Positions 1 to 5,626 of a stretch of DNA of 9,797 nt are shown one piece after another (the first letter of the stretch is position 1; each line of letters starts with the position of its first letter). The notes under the pieces were generated by a model. That model was given only the letters and a program-made list of their open reading frames with translations. It had not been told where the DNA came from and did no database searches. The stretch covers positions 1 to 9,797 of the forward strand of contig JAAXHE010000301.1 in NCBI GenBank assembly GCA_012271065.1, read 5' to 3'. The position numbers and the translations under genes are program-made. The stretch comes from Candidatus Latescibacterota bacterium (GTDB lineage: Bacteria > Latescibacterota > UBA2968 > GCA-2709665).

Positions 1-22
1 ACATTACTCGCTTATTTAAGGA

Positions 23-1000
23 CTAAATGCCGTCCGCTTCGAGCTTCGCCAGTTCTTCTTCAGCGACTTCAAATGGTACAGGCATGTAACCATCCTTGAT
101 AACGACTTCCTGACCCTCTTTCGAAAAAATGTACCTGCAGAACTCTCGCACCATCGGGTCGAGCGGCTTGCCCGGTGCTTTGTTAATATAGATAAACAAA
201 AAGCGGCCGAGCGGATAGGTGCCGTCGAGGACATTCTCCATGCTGGCGTCTTTGTATCCATCCGAGGGATCATCCGCGAGAGGTACCACACGCACGTCCG
301 ACGTCCTGTATCCAATTCCGCTGTAACCGATTCCGAACCGGTCTTCCGCAACTCCCTGCACGACGGAAGCCGACCCGGGCTGTTCCTTGACCTCATCCTT
401 GAAATCGCCCTTGGAAAGGGCGTTCTTCTTGAAGAAACCATACGTACCGGACGCCGAATTCCGACCGTACATGCTGATCAAAGCCGTTGCGTGATCGCCG
501 GTCCAACCCGCTTCACTCCAACGTTGTATGTCGTCGGGATGCCCTCGTCGGCGTGTCTTCGAAAAAATCGCGTCCACCTGCTGCAGTGTCAATCCTCTAA
601 TGGGATTGTCCTTGTTGACGAAGACCGCCAGGGCATCGAGCGCAGTCCGTAACGGCGTGGGCGGGTACCCGAACGCCTGCTCGAACTTGTCCACCTCCGT
701 CGCCTTCATCGCGCGTGACATCGGCCCGAACTGCGCAGTGCCTTCGATCAGCGCGGGCGGCGCCGTACTGGAACCCTTGCCCTCAATCTGGACGTTCACA
801 GTCGGATAGTACTTGCGAAAGCCCTCAAGCCACAGCGCCATCAGATTGTTCATCGTATCCGATCCGATGCTGCTGGCGCTACCCGAAATTCCTCGCGCTT
901 TCGTGTAAGCCGGAATTCGCGGGTCGACCTCAAGCGTCTGTGCCTGGACCGGAACCACGGTGACAATCAGCGAAATCGCACCGACAATTGTACGCATCAT
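23..1000 (-). CDS. pstS: PstS-family phosphate ABC transporter substrate-binding protein
   Basis: Periplasmic phosphate-binding protein that would feed a PstCAB importer. The 325-aa product starts with a signal peptide: hydrophobic residues 5-18, then VQA|Q with likely cleavage after A20. The mature part has the hallmarks of the PstS/PBP-like-2 group: GSASSIGSDTMNNLM near 40-54, KGSSTAPPALIEGTAQFG near 75-92 followed by MSRAMK, and GRNSASGTYGFF near 179-190, which supplies phosphate-binding Ser/Thr/Gly residues in this family. The length is normal for PstS. Two ATGs sit in tandem (998-1000 and 995-997). A GGGAGG about 10 nt before the first supports that one, though AAAGG directly upstream could serve the second. 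Only 22 nt follow the stop before the window edge, so pstC/A/B may lie beyond it; none is visible here. I found no convincing Pho box in its 5' region. The family call is secure; phosphate specificity comes from the family and the neighbours. Confidence 0.93.
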   Translation of the reverse strand: MMRTIVGAISLIVTVVPVQAQTLEVDPRIPAYTKARGISGSASSIGSDTMNNLMALWLEGFRKYYPTVNVQIEGKGSSTAPPALIEGTAQFGPMSRAMKATEVDKFEQAFGYPPTPLRTALDALAVFVNKDNPIRGLTLQQVDAIFSKTRRRGHPDDIQRWSEAGWTGDHATALISMYGRNSASGTYGFFKKNALSKGDFKDEVKEQPGSASVVQGVAEDRFGIGYSGIGYRTSDVRVVPLADDPSDGYKDASMENVLDGTYPLGRFLFIYINKAPGKPLDPMVREFCRYIFSKEGQEVVIKDGYMPVPFEVAEEELAKLEADGI

Positions 1001-1093
1001 CCTTTCTGTACCTCCCGATTATGCAGGTTCTTTGTCGGATTGAGTACGAACGATCAATCAACCATGATTCGTAAGTTTTCCTGGACGTTAATT

Positions 1094-1380
1094 CGAATAT
1101 GTGCTGGTGAATAAAGGCGATTAGAAGGCCGAATACCAGGATACGCCAGGTCACTGGACGCGTTCGCGACCTCTCCTACCATCCCCTCGGAAGCGGGTAG
1201 ACGGGAGACGGTAGACGGGAGAGCTATCCTGCCTTGTGGAGTCTCTTCTCCTGCCGGAGGCAAGAAGGAATAAAGGATCGGGCAAGGGTTTCTTCTACCG
1301 TCTTACCTCTACCCTCTACCCACATTCAGGCTTTTTGTGGCCAACTTGACTGTGGTCATTTTTCCAATTGAGGTTAATTT
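1094..1380 (+). repeat. Diverged copy of the parA leader, interrupted by a palindromic element
   Basis: This stretch lies in the 496-nt gap between pstS and the porin and aligns with the region just upstream of parA (4573-4739) in the same orientation. The first 69 nt (1094-1162 against 4573-4641) align without gaps, 52 of 69 identical by hand count, with 27 of 29 in the last part. The far end matches again: TTCAGG at 1325 and CAATTG at 1365, against 4682 and 4723, with internal spacing within 1 nt. The extra length in this copy (about 121 nt) corresponds to the inverted-repeat element at 1195-1321. The conserved core holds two CAGGNNAC half-sites 10 bp apart (1137-1144 and 1147-1154). The copy ends at a GTG (1381) that aligns with the parA ATG, preceded by GAGG. 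Relative to pstS it lies 94 nt or more upstream and points away. Confidence 0.8.
1195..1321. repeat. Imperfect long inverted repeat, possible miniature mobile element
   Basis: The left arm (1195-1223) begins GGGTAGACGGGAGACGG and the right arm (1292-1321) ends TACCTCTACCCTCTACCC. The arms are imperfect reverse complements of about 29 nt built from a GGTAGA/GGGAGA-like unit. The centre holds further short inverted pairs: TGCCT (1230-1234) with AGGCA, GGAG with CTCC, and ATCCT with AGGAT (1274-1278). It sits exactly where the first leader copy is longer than the parA leader, which suggests insertion. I see no target-site duplication and no reading frame, so a MITE-like element is possible, but a locally expanded simple-sequence hairpin is equally open. 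Confidence 0.55.
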
Positions 1381-1458
1381 GTGGAAAGTTACAATCTCTC
1401 TTCAACAACGCAGGAAATCGGAAAACACCGGCAGAAACGCATGGAACAACGGTCATAA
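1381..1458 (+). CDS. Possible 25-codon leader or remnant ORF
   Basis: A GTG at 1381 follows GAGG with short spacing and aligns with the parA start codon in the duplicated leader. The frame encodes 25 residues rich in polar and basic amino acids, ending KHRQKRMEQRS, then TAA. It has no similarity to the ParA N-terminus and no recognisable family. It may be what remains of a lost gene that once followed this leader, a small peptide, or chance. The only support is the leader homology and ribosome-site position. Confidence 0.15.
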   Translation: MESYNLSSTTQEIGKHRQKRMEQRS

Positions 1459-1475
1459 CGAAAGGGCGGAACATG

Positions 1476-1491
1476 CATGAATGGGTTCATG
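1476..1491. other. Short perfect hairpin just past the porin stop
   Basis: CATGAA and TTCATG form a 6-bp stem around a 4-nt TGGG loop, 5 nt beyond the porin stop codon when read on the minus strand. No U-tract follows on that strand (the next bases are GC-rich), so it is not a canonical intrinsic terminator. It could stabilise the 3' end of the porin mRNA. The remainder of the gap, 1459-1475, shows only an AAAGGGCGG ribosome-site-like stretch before an ATG whose frame runs antisense into the porin. Confidence 0.3.
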
Positions 1492-1496
1492 TGCTA

Positions 1497-2471
1497 CTAG
1501 AATCTGTAGCATACCGTTATTCGGGGAATCACTTCGGTTTCTGCGTCCGAGGACCGGTTTATCGTCGCCACCACATTGGGCATGATGTGGATGTTCCTGG
1601 CAGGCACGACGTCGACTCCGCCAATAATCATGTACTCCTCGTCCTGCTCTGTGCTGCCGTTGGGATCGAAAAAGTCCAGGCGCCCGAATACATCGACCCG
1701 GGGTTTCACGTTGACGGCGCCGAAGGCGGATACGCCTCGAATCTGTACGTCGTCGCCTGACAGCGCTTTTCTGTTATTTCGGACGAATCCCTCTAAACCG
1801 AAACGGAAGTTCTCGACGGACGTACCCAACATCCCCGCGTACGTGACGCGGTCTTTTCCTCCGGGTTTGCCTTCCCAGTCGAAGTAGACTGTGGCCTCAA
1901 CGATGTCCGTGGGTTTCAGATGAAGCAGGGAGTACACTTTCTTTCCATTGTCCGCCTCCGGACGCTGGCCGCTGCCGTTTCCGAACATCAGTTGGGCGTT
2001 CACTCTGCCTGCACCGTCCAACTTGCCCTTGAATCCCACCCCGATATCCGAGGAAGAACCGATCTTGCGCTTGTCCATGATTGTCTTTTCGATTGATCGG
2101 TAGCCCCATATTCGCTCGGAGACATTCCAGGTGGGCGTGCCGAACAGCCCCATGTATACCGTCCGTCCGTTTGAACGGTATCGCAAATAACCGTGTTTCA
2201 CGAACGGCCTCATCTTGTCCTCGCCGCCAAATCCCGCATCGTTTGCTTCGTAACGCACCCGTCCGGACCAGCGGTCATTCCATTTGAGGTCGTAGGTCAG
2301 ATAGATCCTCCGGAATTTGAAACCGTTTTCGTTCTTGTCCGTTCCGGCGACCACGAAATAATAATCGCCGAAGGCAACCCCTTTAATTTTGCCTTCGGCG
2401 CCCTCCACAGACCCGAAAAGACCCAGACTCAACAACGCGGCAATTCCCCGGACAATCCCCTTTATCGGCAT
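1497..2471 (-). CDS. Outer-membrane porin, resembling the phosphate-selective Porin O/P group
   Basis: A 324-aa beta-barrel protein predicted to form a diffusion channel in the outer membrane. It has an N-terminal signal peptide (hydrophobic 9-20, likely cleavage after the Ala in SVEGA, residue 25). The mature chain is made of alternating aromatic/polar strands such as FKFRRIYLTYDLKW and RVRYEAND, separated by polar turns, and it ends in CYRF. A terminal Phe after alternating residues is the usual BAM assembly signal. The FKFRRIYLTYDLKW-type first strands resemble OprO/OprP-like porins, although those are usually near 400 residues, so this is a short or distant relative. The ATG has a strong GGGGAGGAG ribosome site just upstream. 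It is transcribed divergently from the CHAD/parA/ppk side and lies about 180 nt from a PhoB-box-like array. The porin call is fairly sure; anion or phosphate selectivity is inferred from the neighbours. Confidence 0.75.
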   Translation of the reverse strand: MPIKGIVRGIAALLSLGLFGSVEGAEGKIKGVAFGDYYFVVAGTDKNENGFKFRRIYLTYDLKWNDRWSGRVRYEANDAGFGGEDKMRPFVKHGYLRYRSNGRTVYMGLFGTPTWNVSERIWGYRSIEKTIMDKRKIGSSSDIGVGFKGKLDGAGRVNAQLMFGNGSGQRPEADNGKKVYSLLHLKPTDIVEATVYFDWEGKPGGKDRVTYAGMLGTSVENFRFGLEGFVRNNRKALSGDDVQIRGVSAFGAVNVKPRVDVFGRLDFFDPNGSTEQDEEYMIIGGVDVVPARNIHIMPNVVATINRSSDAETEVIPRITVCYRF

Positions 2472-2652
2472 AGCTCCTCCCCGTATTGGCGGCTAATCAG
2501 CCCGGACTTCCTTCCAGGCGGTACTTGCGTCTTCCCAGATTTCTCGCACCGAGGCGGCGACTCGACTGCCAGGGCTGGAGCGCGGTTCCGTCGCCGTCGG
2601 GATAATAAAAATTGAATGTATCAATTCAGGTTGGTCCAAATATGCGGCCCTT
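2472..2652 (-). other. Porin upstream region with AT-rich promoter-like patch
   Basis: Most of this stretch is GC-rich and featureless. Between 2602 and 2628 it turns AT-rich: read on the minus strand it contains TATTAT (complement of 2602-2607), a reasonable -10, but no good -35 at 16-18 nt. Two overlapping inverted repeats sit beside it, ATTGA/TCAAT (2611-2615 and 2621-2625) and TGAAT/ATTCA (2613-2617 and 2624-2628). A weak -35 would fit an activator-dependent porin promoter, but that is inference. Confidence 0.3.
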
Positions 2653-2692
2653 CTGTTACGAAGTGGTCACTCTTGTGTTACAAAATGGTTAC
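2653..2692 (+). promoter_or_regulatory. Candidate double PhoB box (four 11-bp-phased direct repeats)
   Basis: Four 7-mers separated by exactly 4 nt each: CTGTTAC (2653), TGGTCAC (2664), GTGTTAC (2675), TGGTTAC (2686). All share GT(T/C)AC at the same position. The E. coli Pho box is a pair of CTGTCAT-like 7-mers with a 4-nt AT-rich spacer, often in tandem, with the repeats reading in the direction of transcription. Here they read toward the CHAD gene. CAAAAT (2681-2686) lies 10 nt after the second repeat, matching the box-to-minus-10 spacing of phoA. If used, the transcript would have a leader of about 300 nt before the CHAD ATG. The array could also act on the divergent porin. The repeat geometry is directly visible; PhoB binding is inferred. 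Confidence 0.6.
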
Positions 2693-2809
2693 GATGTCCG
2701 GTCTTGGCGTCCCGCGGCGGAAATGCGCTGCGTTTCTGCGCCGGTTCATCCCATCTGGCGCCGTTGCGGAGGGATATCACTTCAGCGCGCCGTCGGTCTT
2801 TCTTGTCTT

Positions 2810-2837
2810 TTGCATCGGTTCAACGTATTCTTATACC
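2810..2837 (+). promoter_or_regulatory. Possible sigma-70-type promoter upstream of the CHAD gene
   Basis: TTGCAT (2810-2815), 16-nt spacer, TATACC (2832-2837), about 150 nt before the CHAD start codon. The match is modest and such pairs occur by chance, but it is the best canonical pair in the 298 nt between the Pho-like array and the gene. The rest of 2693-2990 holds no recognisable RNA or repeat. Confidence 0.3.
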
Positions 2838-2845
2838 AACAACTT

Positions 2846-2977
2846 ATGCTCGATTTGGGATCGGCGTACGCCACCTTACTCCGTCAACGGGGCGACAGCG
2901 CGGGTGAAAGCGGAATCATCGCCTGGCTTCACGAATTGAAACAGCTGTCCGGACCGTACATCCCGGGCGAGCTCTGA
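2846..2977 (+). CDS. Possible 43-aa small ORF preceding the CHAD gene
   Basis: An ATG at 2846 opens a 43-codon frame that closes 13 nt before the CHAD start. Third codon positions are mostly G or C, like the real genes here, and the product (SAYATLLRQRGDSAG, then IIAWLHELKQL) looks like a soluble helical peptide. There is no ribosome site before the ATG, and the frame stays open upstream to 2612 with an unconvincing composition. I recognise no family. It may be a leader peptide coupled to the CHAD gene or an accident. Confidence 0.2.
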   Translation: MLDLGSAYATLLRQRGDSAGESGIIAWLHELKQLSGPYIPGEL

Positions 2978-2990
2978 TGGATAACCTGGT

Positions 2991-4526
2991 ATGAAAAACA
3001 AGGTATGTACACTGCGTCTGCCGGCATCGGTGAATCCACGCAGCGTATGGAACGAGGCCATCGGCTCCCATTTCTGCGAACCGATGGACGACACAGTGCA
3101 CGTCCAGACCTTTTTCGACACCTTCGACTGGCGCCTCTTCAACAGGAACCTGGTGCTGTTACAGGAAAACGACCGTTACCTTCTCTACAGCCTGCCGGAC
3201 CGTGAAACCGTCGCATCGCTCAGCCTGCCGCGCGGAACCGGACCGGTATACAGCACGGATTTTCCCGAGGGACCACTGAAAGAAATCCTGCGGGCGCATT
3301 TGAGCGTAAGGGCGCTCTTGCCACTCGCGCGCGCAAGAACCCGCAGGCGGACCGTGCGCGTTCTGAACCGGAACGAAAAAACCGTTGTTATCGCAAAGCT
3401 CGAACAGGCCAGGGTGGCGGACGCCGCGCGTAACGGACAACCGTTCAACACGGTGGCGCTGAGGCCTGTCCTGGGGTATGAGAAACATCTGCGACGGCTG
3501 AACCGGTCCCTTTGCGCCGCCGGCGCGGAACCCCAGACCGAAGACCTGTTCCACGCAGCCACGCGGGCGGCCGGCAGGAAACCGGGAGACTATACCTCGA
3601 AACTCAATATCGTGCTGGAACCCGGTCTGAACGGCGCAGAGGCCGCGAGGCGGATTCTGGGGCACCTCTTCAGGACGATCAGGCGCAACGAAGCGGGCAT
3701 AAAGGAGGACATTGATACCGAATTCCTTCACGATTTCAGGGTGGGCATCCGGCGTACCCGATCGGCGCTAAGCCAGATCAAATCCGTTTTTCCGGAAGTC
3801 CCCCTCGGCCGCTTCCGCAAGGACTTTACATATCTCGGAAAACTCACCAACCGCCTTCGCGATCTGGACGTCGCCCTTCTCAAACAGGAGACGTACCGGT
3901 CTCTTCTGCCCGGATATCTGCGCTCTCGGCTGGATCCGCTATTCGAATCCCTGCGGGCGGAACGTACGGGAGAACATCGTCGGCTGGCCGCCGCCCTGGA
4001 CGGCGCCCGGTACCGGAAAATCGCCGCGGACTGGGAAGCGTTTCTGGAAGGCCCGCAAGAGTCCGTTTCGCCGGACAATGCGGAAGCACCTGCGAAAGGG
4101 CTGGCGCAGAGGTTTATTGGCAAGAGATACGGTCGCGTGATCGAACTGGGAGCGGCGATTGATGCGTCCACGCCGGACGCCGACCTGCACCGGCTTCGGA
4201 TCGAGTGCAAGAAACTGCGATACCTCCTTGAGTTTTTCTCGTCGTTTTTTCCTGCTGGAGAGATCCGCCTGATTGTGGACCACCTCAAGAGCCTGCAGGA
4301 CAACCTGGGCGACTTCAACGACTTTTCCGTTCAACAGGCCGACCTGAAAAAATACCTGCGTGCGTTGCCCTCGGAAAAAACTCATCCGGAAACCTTCGCC
4401 GCCATCGGCGGGCTGATCGGCTGCCTTTACCGCGAGCAGCAAAACGTCCGAGCGGCGTTTTCGAAGACCTTTGCGGAGTTCAACCGGGCGGAGGTTGCCG
4501 CCACGTTCCGACGCCTGTTCGCCTGA
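2991..4526 (+). CDS. CYTH-like / CHAD domain polyphosphate-binding protein
   Basis: A 511-aa cytoplasmic protein. The N-terminal part (about 1-200) looks like a degenerate CYTH (triphosphate tunnel) domain: VQTFFDTFDWRLFNRNLVLL at 38-57 matches the YYDTpdlrL strand, but the N-terminal ExExK metal/triphosphate motif is absent (VCTLRLP instead). The C-terminal part (about 213-510) is a CHAD domain with both signature helices: LHDFRVGIRRTRSAL (246-260) and LHRLRIECKKLRYLLEFF (399-416), then LKSLQDNLGDFND (432-444). The conserved His/Arg/Lys of these helices bind polyphosphate in characterised CHAD proteins, and some CHAD proteins sit on polyphosphate granules. The chosen ATG has only a weak GATGG upstream. 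The gene is co-oriented with parA (213-nt gap) and ppk. Basic residues dominate throughout. A scaffold or granule-binding role seems likelier than catalysis. Confidence 0.88.
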   Translation: MKNKVCTLRLPASVNPRSVWNEAIGSHFCEPMDDTVHVQTFFDTFDWRLFNRNLVLLQENDRYLLYSLPDRETVASLSLPRGTGPVYSTDFPEGPLKEILRAHLSVRALLPLARARTRRRTVRVLNRNEKTVVIAKLEQARVADAARNGQPFNTVALRPVLGYEKHLRRLNRSLCAAGAEPQTEDLFHAATRAAGRKPGDYTSKLNIVLEPGLNGAEAARRILGHLFRTIRRNEAGIKEDIDTEFLHDFRVGIRRTRSALSQIKSVFPEVPLGRFRKDFTYLGKLTNRLRDLDVALLKQETYRSLLPGYLRSRLDPLFESLRAERTGEHRRLAAALDGARYRKIAADWEAFLEGPQESVSPDNAEAPAKGLAQRFIGKRYGRVIELGAAIDASTPDADLHRLRIECKKLRYLLEFFSSFFPAGEIRLIVDHLKSLQDNLGDFNDFSVQQADLKKYLRALPSEKTHPETFAAIGGLIGCLYREQQNVRAAFSKTFAEFNRAEVAATFRRLFA

Positions 4527-4550
4527 AGGCAGAGAGCCAACCAGGATTCG

Positions 4551-4580
4551 TTGTCTTTTAGTGACACAAAACCGTATATA
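4551..4580 (+). promoter_or_regulatory. Candidate parA promoter
   Basis: TTGTCT (4551-4556) and TATATA (4575-4580), spacer 18 nt (17 if GTATAT is read as the -10). The promoter lies 25 nt after the CHAD stop and would give a leader of about 155 nt before parA. A separate TTGACT at 4601 lacks a partner -10. The CHAD-parA gap has no terminator-like hairpin with a T-run, so read-through from CHAD is also possible. Confidence 0.5.
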
Positions 4581-4739
4581 CGCCAGTATATAAACACGAT
4601 TTGACTTCGGATTACCAGGATACCTCAGGTCACTGGACGCGAACTGCAAAAACGTCGTTTCGGACGACCCTTATGCCCCGTTTCAGGAGTCTTCGTCGCG
4701 TCACCGCGTTGCTGTCTTTTTTCAATTGGGGCTGATTTC
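4573..4739 (+). repeat. parA leader, second copy of the duplicated element
   Basis: This 167-nt leader matches 1094-1380 at both ends and lacks the palindromic element found there. The best-kept block (4613-4641) includes CAGGATAC (4616-4623) and CAGGTCAC (4626-4633), two half-sites one helical turn apart, followed by CTGGACGCG. The distal block runs from a T-run through CAATTGGGG, which supplies the ribosome site, to the parA ATG. Possible roles are a structured 5' UTR, a regulator-binding site shared by two loci, or a DNA site recognised by the ParA system. Confidence 0.75.
4575..4592. promoter_or_regulatory. Perfect dyad over the parA -10, likely operator
   Basis: TATATAC and GTATATA form a perfect 7-bp inverted repeat around GCCA, covering the proposed -10 and initiation region. 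ParA operons are commonly autoregulated, and a dyad in this place is what a repressor site looks like. It could instead be a small RNA stem. The diverged leader copy at 1095-1113 does not preserve the symmetry. Confidence 0.45.
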
Positions 4740-5489
4740 ATGGCAACAGTCGCCCTTTACAACATCAAGGGCGGGGTGGGGAAGACCGCGGCGGCGGTAA
4801 ACCTGGCCTACCTCGCCGCGCGCGATGGCGCACAGACCATTCTGTTCGATCTGGACCCCCAGGGATCGGCGGCGTTCTACTTTCGCATCAAACCCTCAAG
4901 AAAACTCCCCGGGCGAAAATTCCTTCGCGGGGGGCGAAGGATAGAGAAGCGCATACGCGGTACCGACTACGAAAACCTGGACCTGCTTCCGTCAAACCTG
5001 TCGTTCAGAAACCTGGACACGACGCTGAGTAAGCTCAAGGGCTCCCCAAAACGGCTCCGTCGTATTCTGAAACCCTATCGCAAGACGTACGACTTCATCT
5101 TTCTCGACTGCCCCCCGGGCATCGGCCTGGTGTCGGAAAACATGCTCCTTGCCTCCGACATCGTGCTGGTGCCCTGTATTCCAACCACGTTATCCATGCG
5201 AACCTATGACCAGCTGGTGCGGTTCTTCGGATCCAAAGGCCGGGACGTCTCCCGGATCTACCCGTTCTTCGCCATGGTCGAAAAACGGAAACGCATGCAC
5301 AGCGAACATCTGGCTGCCGGGAGGGATCGGGAACACCGGTTTCTGGATACGCAGATTCCCTACGCATCGGAAGTCGAAAAAATGGGCATCCGCCGGGAAC
5401 CGGTCCCATGTTTCGCTCCGGGCTCGCCTGCCGCGAACGCGTATCAGGATCTCTGGCTTGAACTGAAGGCGATCGTGCAGAGTTGCTGA
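4740..5489 (+). CDS. ParA/MinD-family ATPase, orphan (no ParB nearby)
   Basis: A 249-aa P-loop ATPase of the deviant Walker A (ParA/Soj/McdA) type. Motifs: KGGVGKT at 10-16 with signature Lys10 and catalytic Lys15; Walker A' FDLDPQGS at 36-43; Walker B FIFLDCPPG at 119-127 with Asp123. These proteins form ATP-dependent dimers on nucleoid DNA and move plasmids, chromosomes or protein cargo. There is no N-terminal helix-turn-helix, so it is the short type used by chromosomal Soj and cargo-positioning ATPases. Two segments are extremely basic: 51-73 has 11 Lys/Arg and 98-115 has 9, with almost no acidic residues. The ATG follows GGGG by about 8 nt. No ParB or adaptor is annotated beside it; the flanking genes are a CHAD protein and polyphosphate kinase, which makes polyphosphate granules the obvious candidate cargo. 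Family certain, cargo inferred. Confidence 0.9.
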   Translation: MATVALYNIKGGVGKTAAAVNLAYLAARDGAQTILFDLDPQGSAAFYFRIKPSRKLPGRKFLRGGRRIEKRIRGTDYENLDLLPSNLSFRNLDTTLSKLKGSPKRLRRILKPYRKTYDFIFLDCPPGIGLVSENMLLASDIVLVPCIPTTLSMRTYDQLVRFFGSKGRDVSRIYPFFAMVEKRKRMHSEHLAAGRDREHRFLDTQIPYASEVEKMGIRREPVPCFAPGSPAANAYQDLWLELKAIVQSC

Positions 5490-5549
5490 AAGGCGTCGGC
5501 GAAATTCGTCAAACCCCCGAGCAACAATGACTTGCAAGCGCGATTCCGA

Positions 5550-5578
5550 TTGACTGATGCATTGTGTTGGCTTATCTT
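5550..5578 (+). promoter_or_regulatory. Sigma-70-type promoter of ppk
   Basis: TTGACT (5550-5555), 17-nt spacer, TATCTT (5573-5578). This is the best consensus promoter in the window, lying in the 137-nt parA-ppk gap with a predicted leader of about 42 nt. No Pho-box-like repeats are seen around it, so ppk may be expressed constitutively. Confidence 0.6.
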
Positions 5579-5626
5579 GGCGCTTTCCGGATGTCCATGG
5601 CGTAGCTCAACCACGAGAATCGCAGT

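Noticed and set aside
1368..1760. 130-codon plus-strand frame overlapping the porin end
   Set aside because: Most of it is antisense to the porin, and the protein has no family resemblance; only the short GTG frame in another phase aligns with the duplicated leader.
4601..4606. TTGACT in the parA leader as a -35
   Set aside because: No -10-like hexamer at 16-18 nt, and the hexamer is not kept in the other leader copy.
3939..4649. 236-codon antisense frame that shares a peptide with another antisense frame at 1054-1263
   Set aside because: The shared SSDL.YPG...SNR.Y peptide comes from the duplicated non-coding leader; the rest lies opposite the CHAD gene and has no coding character.
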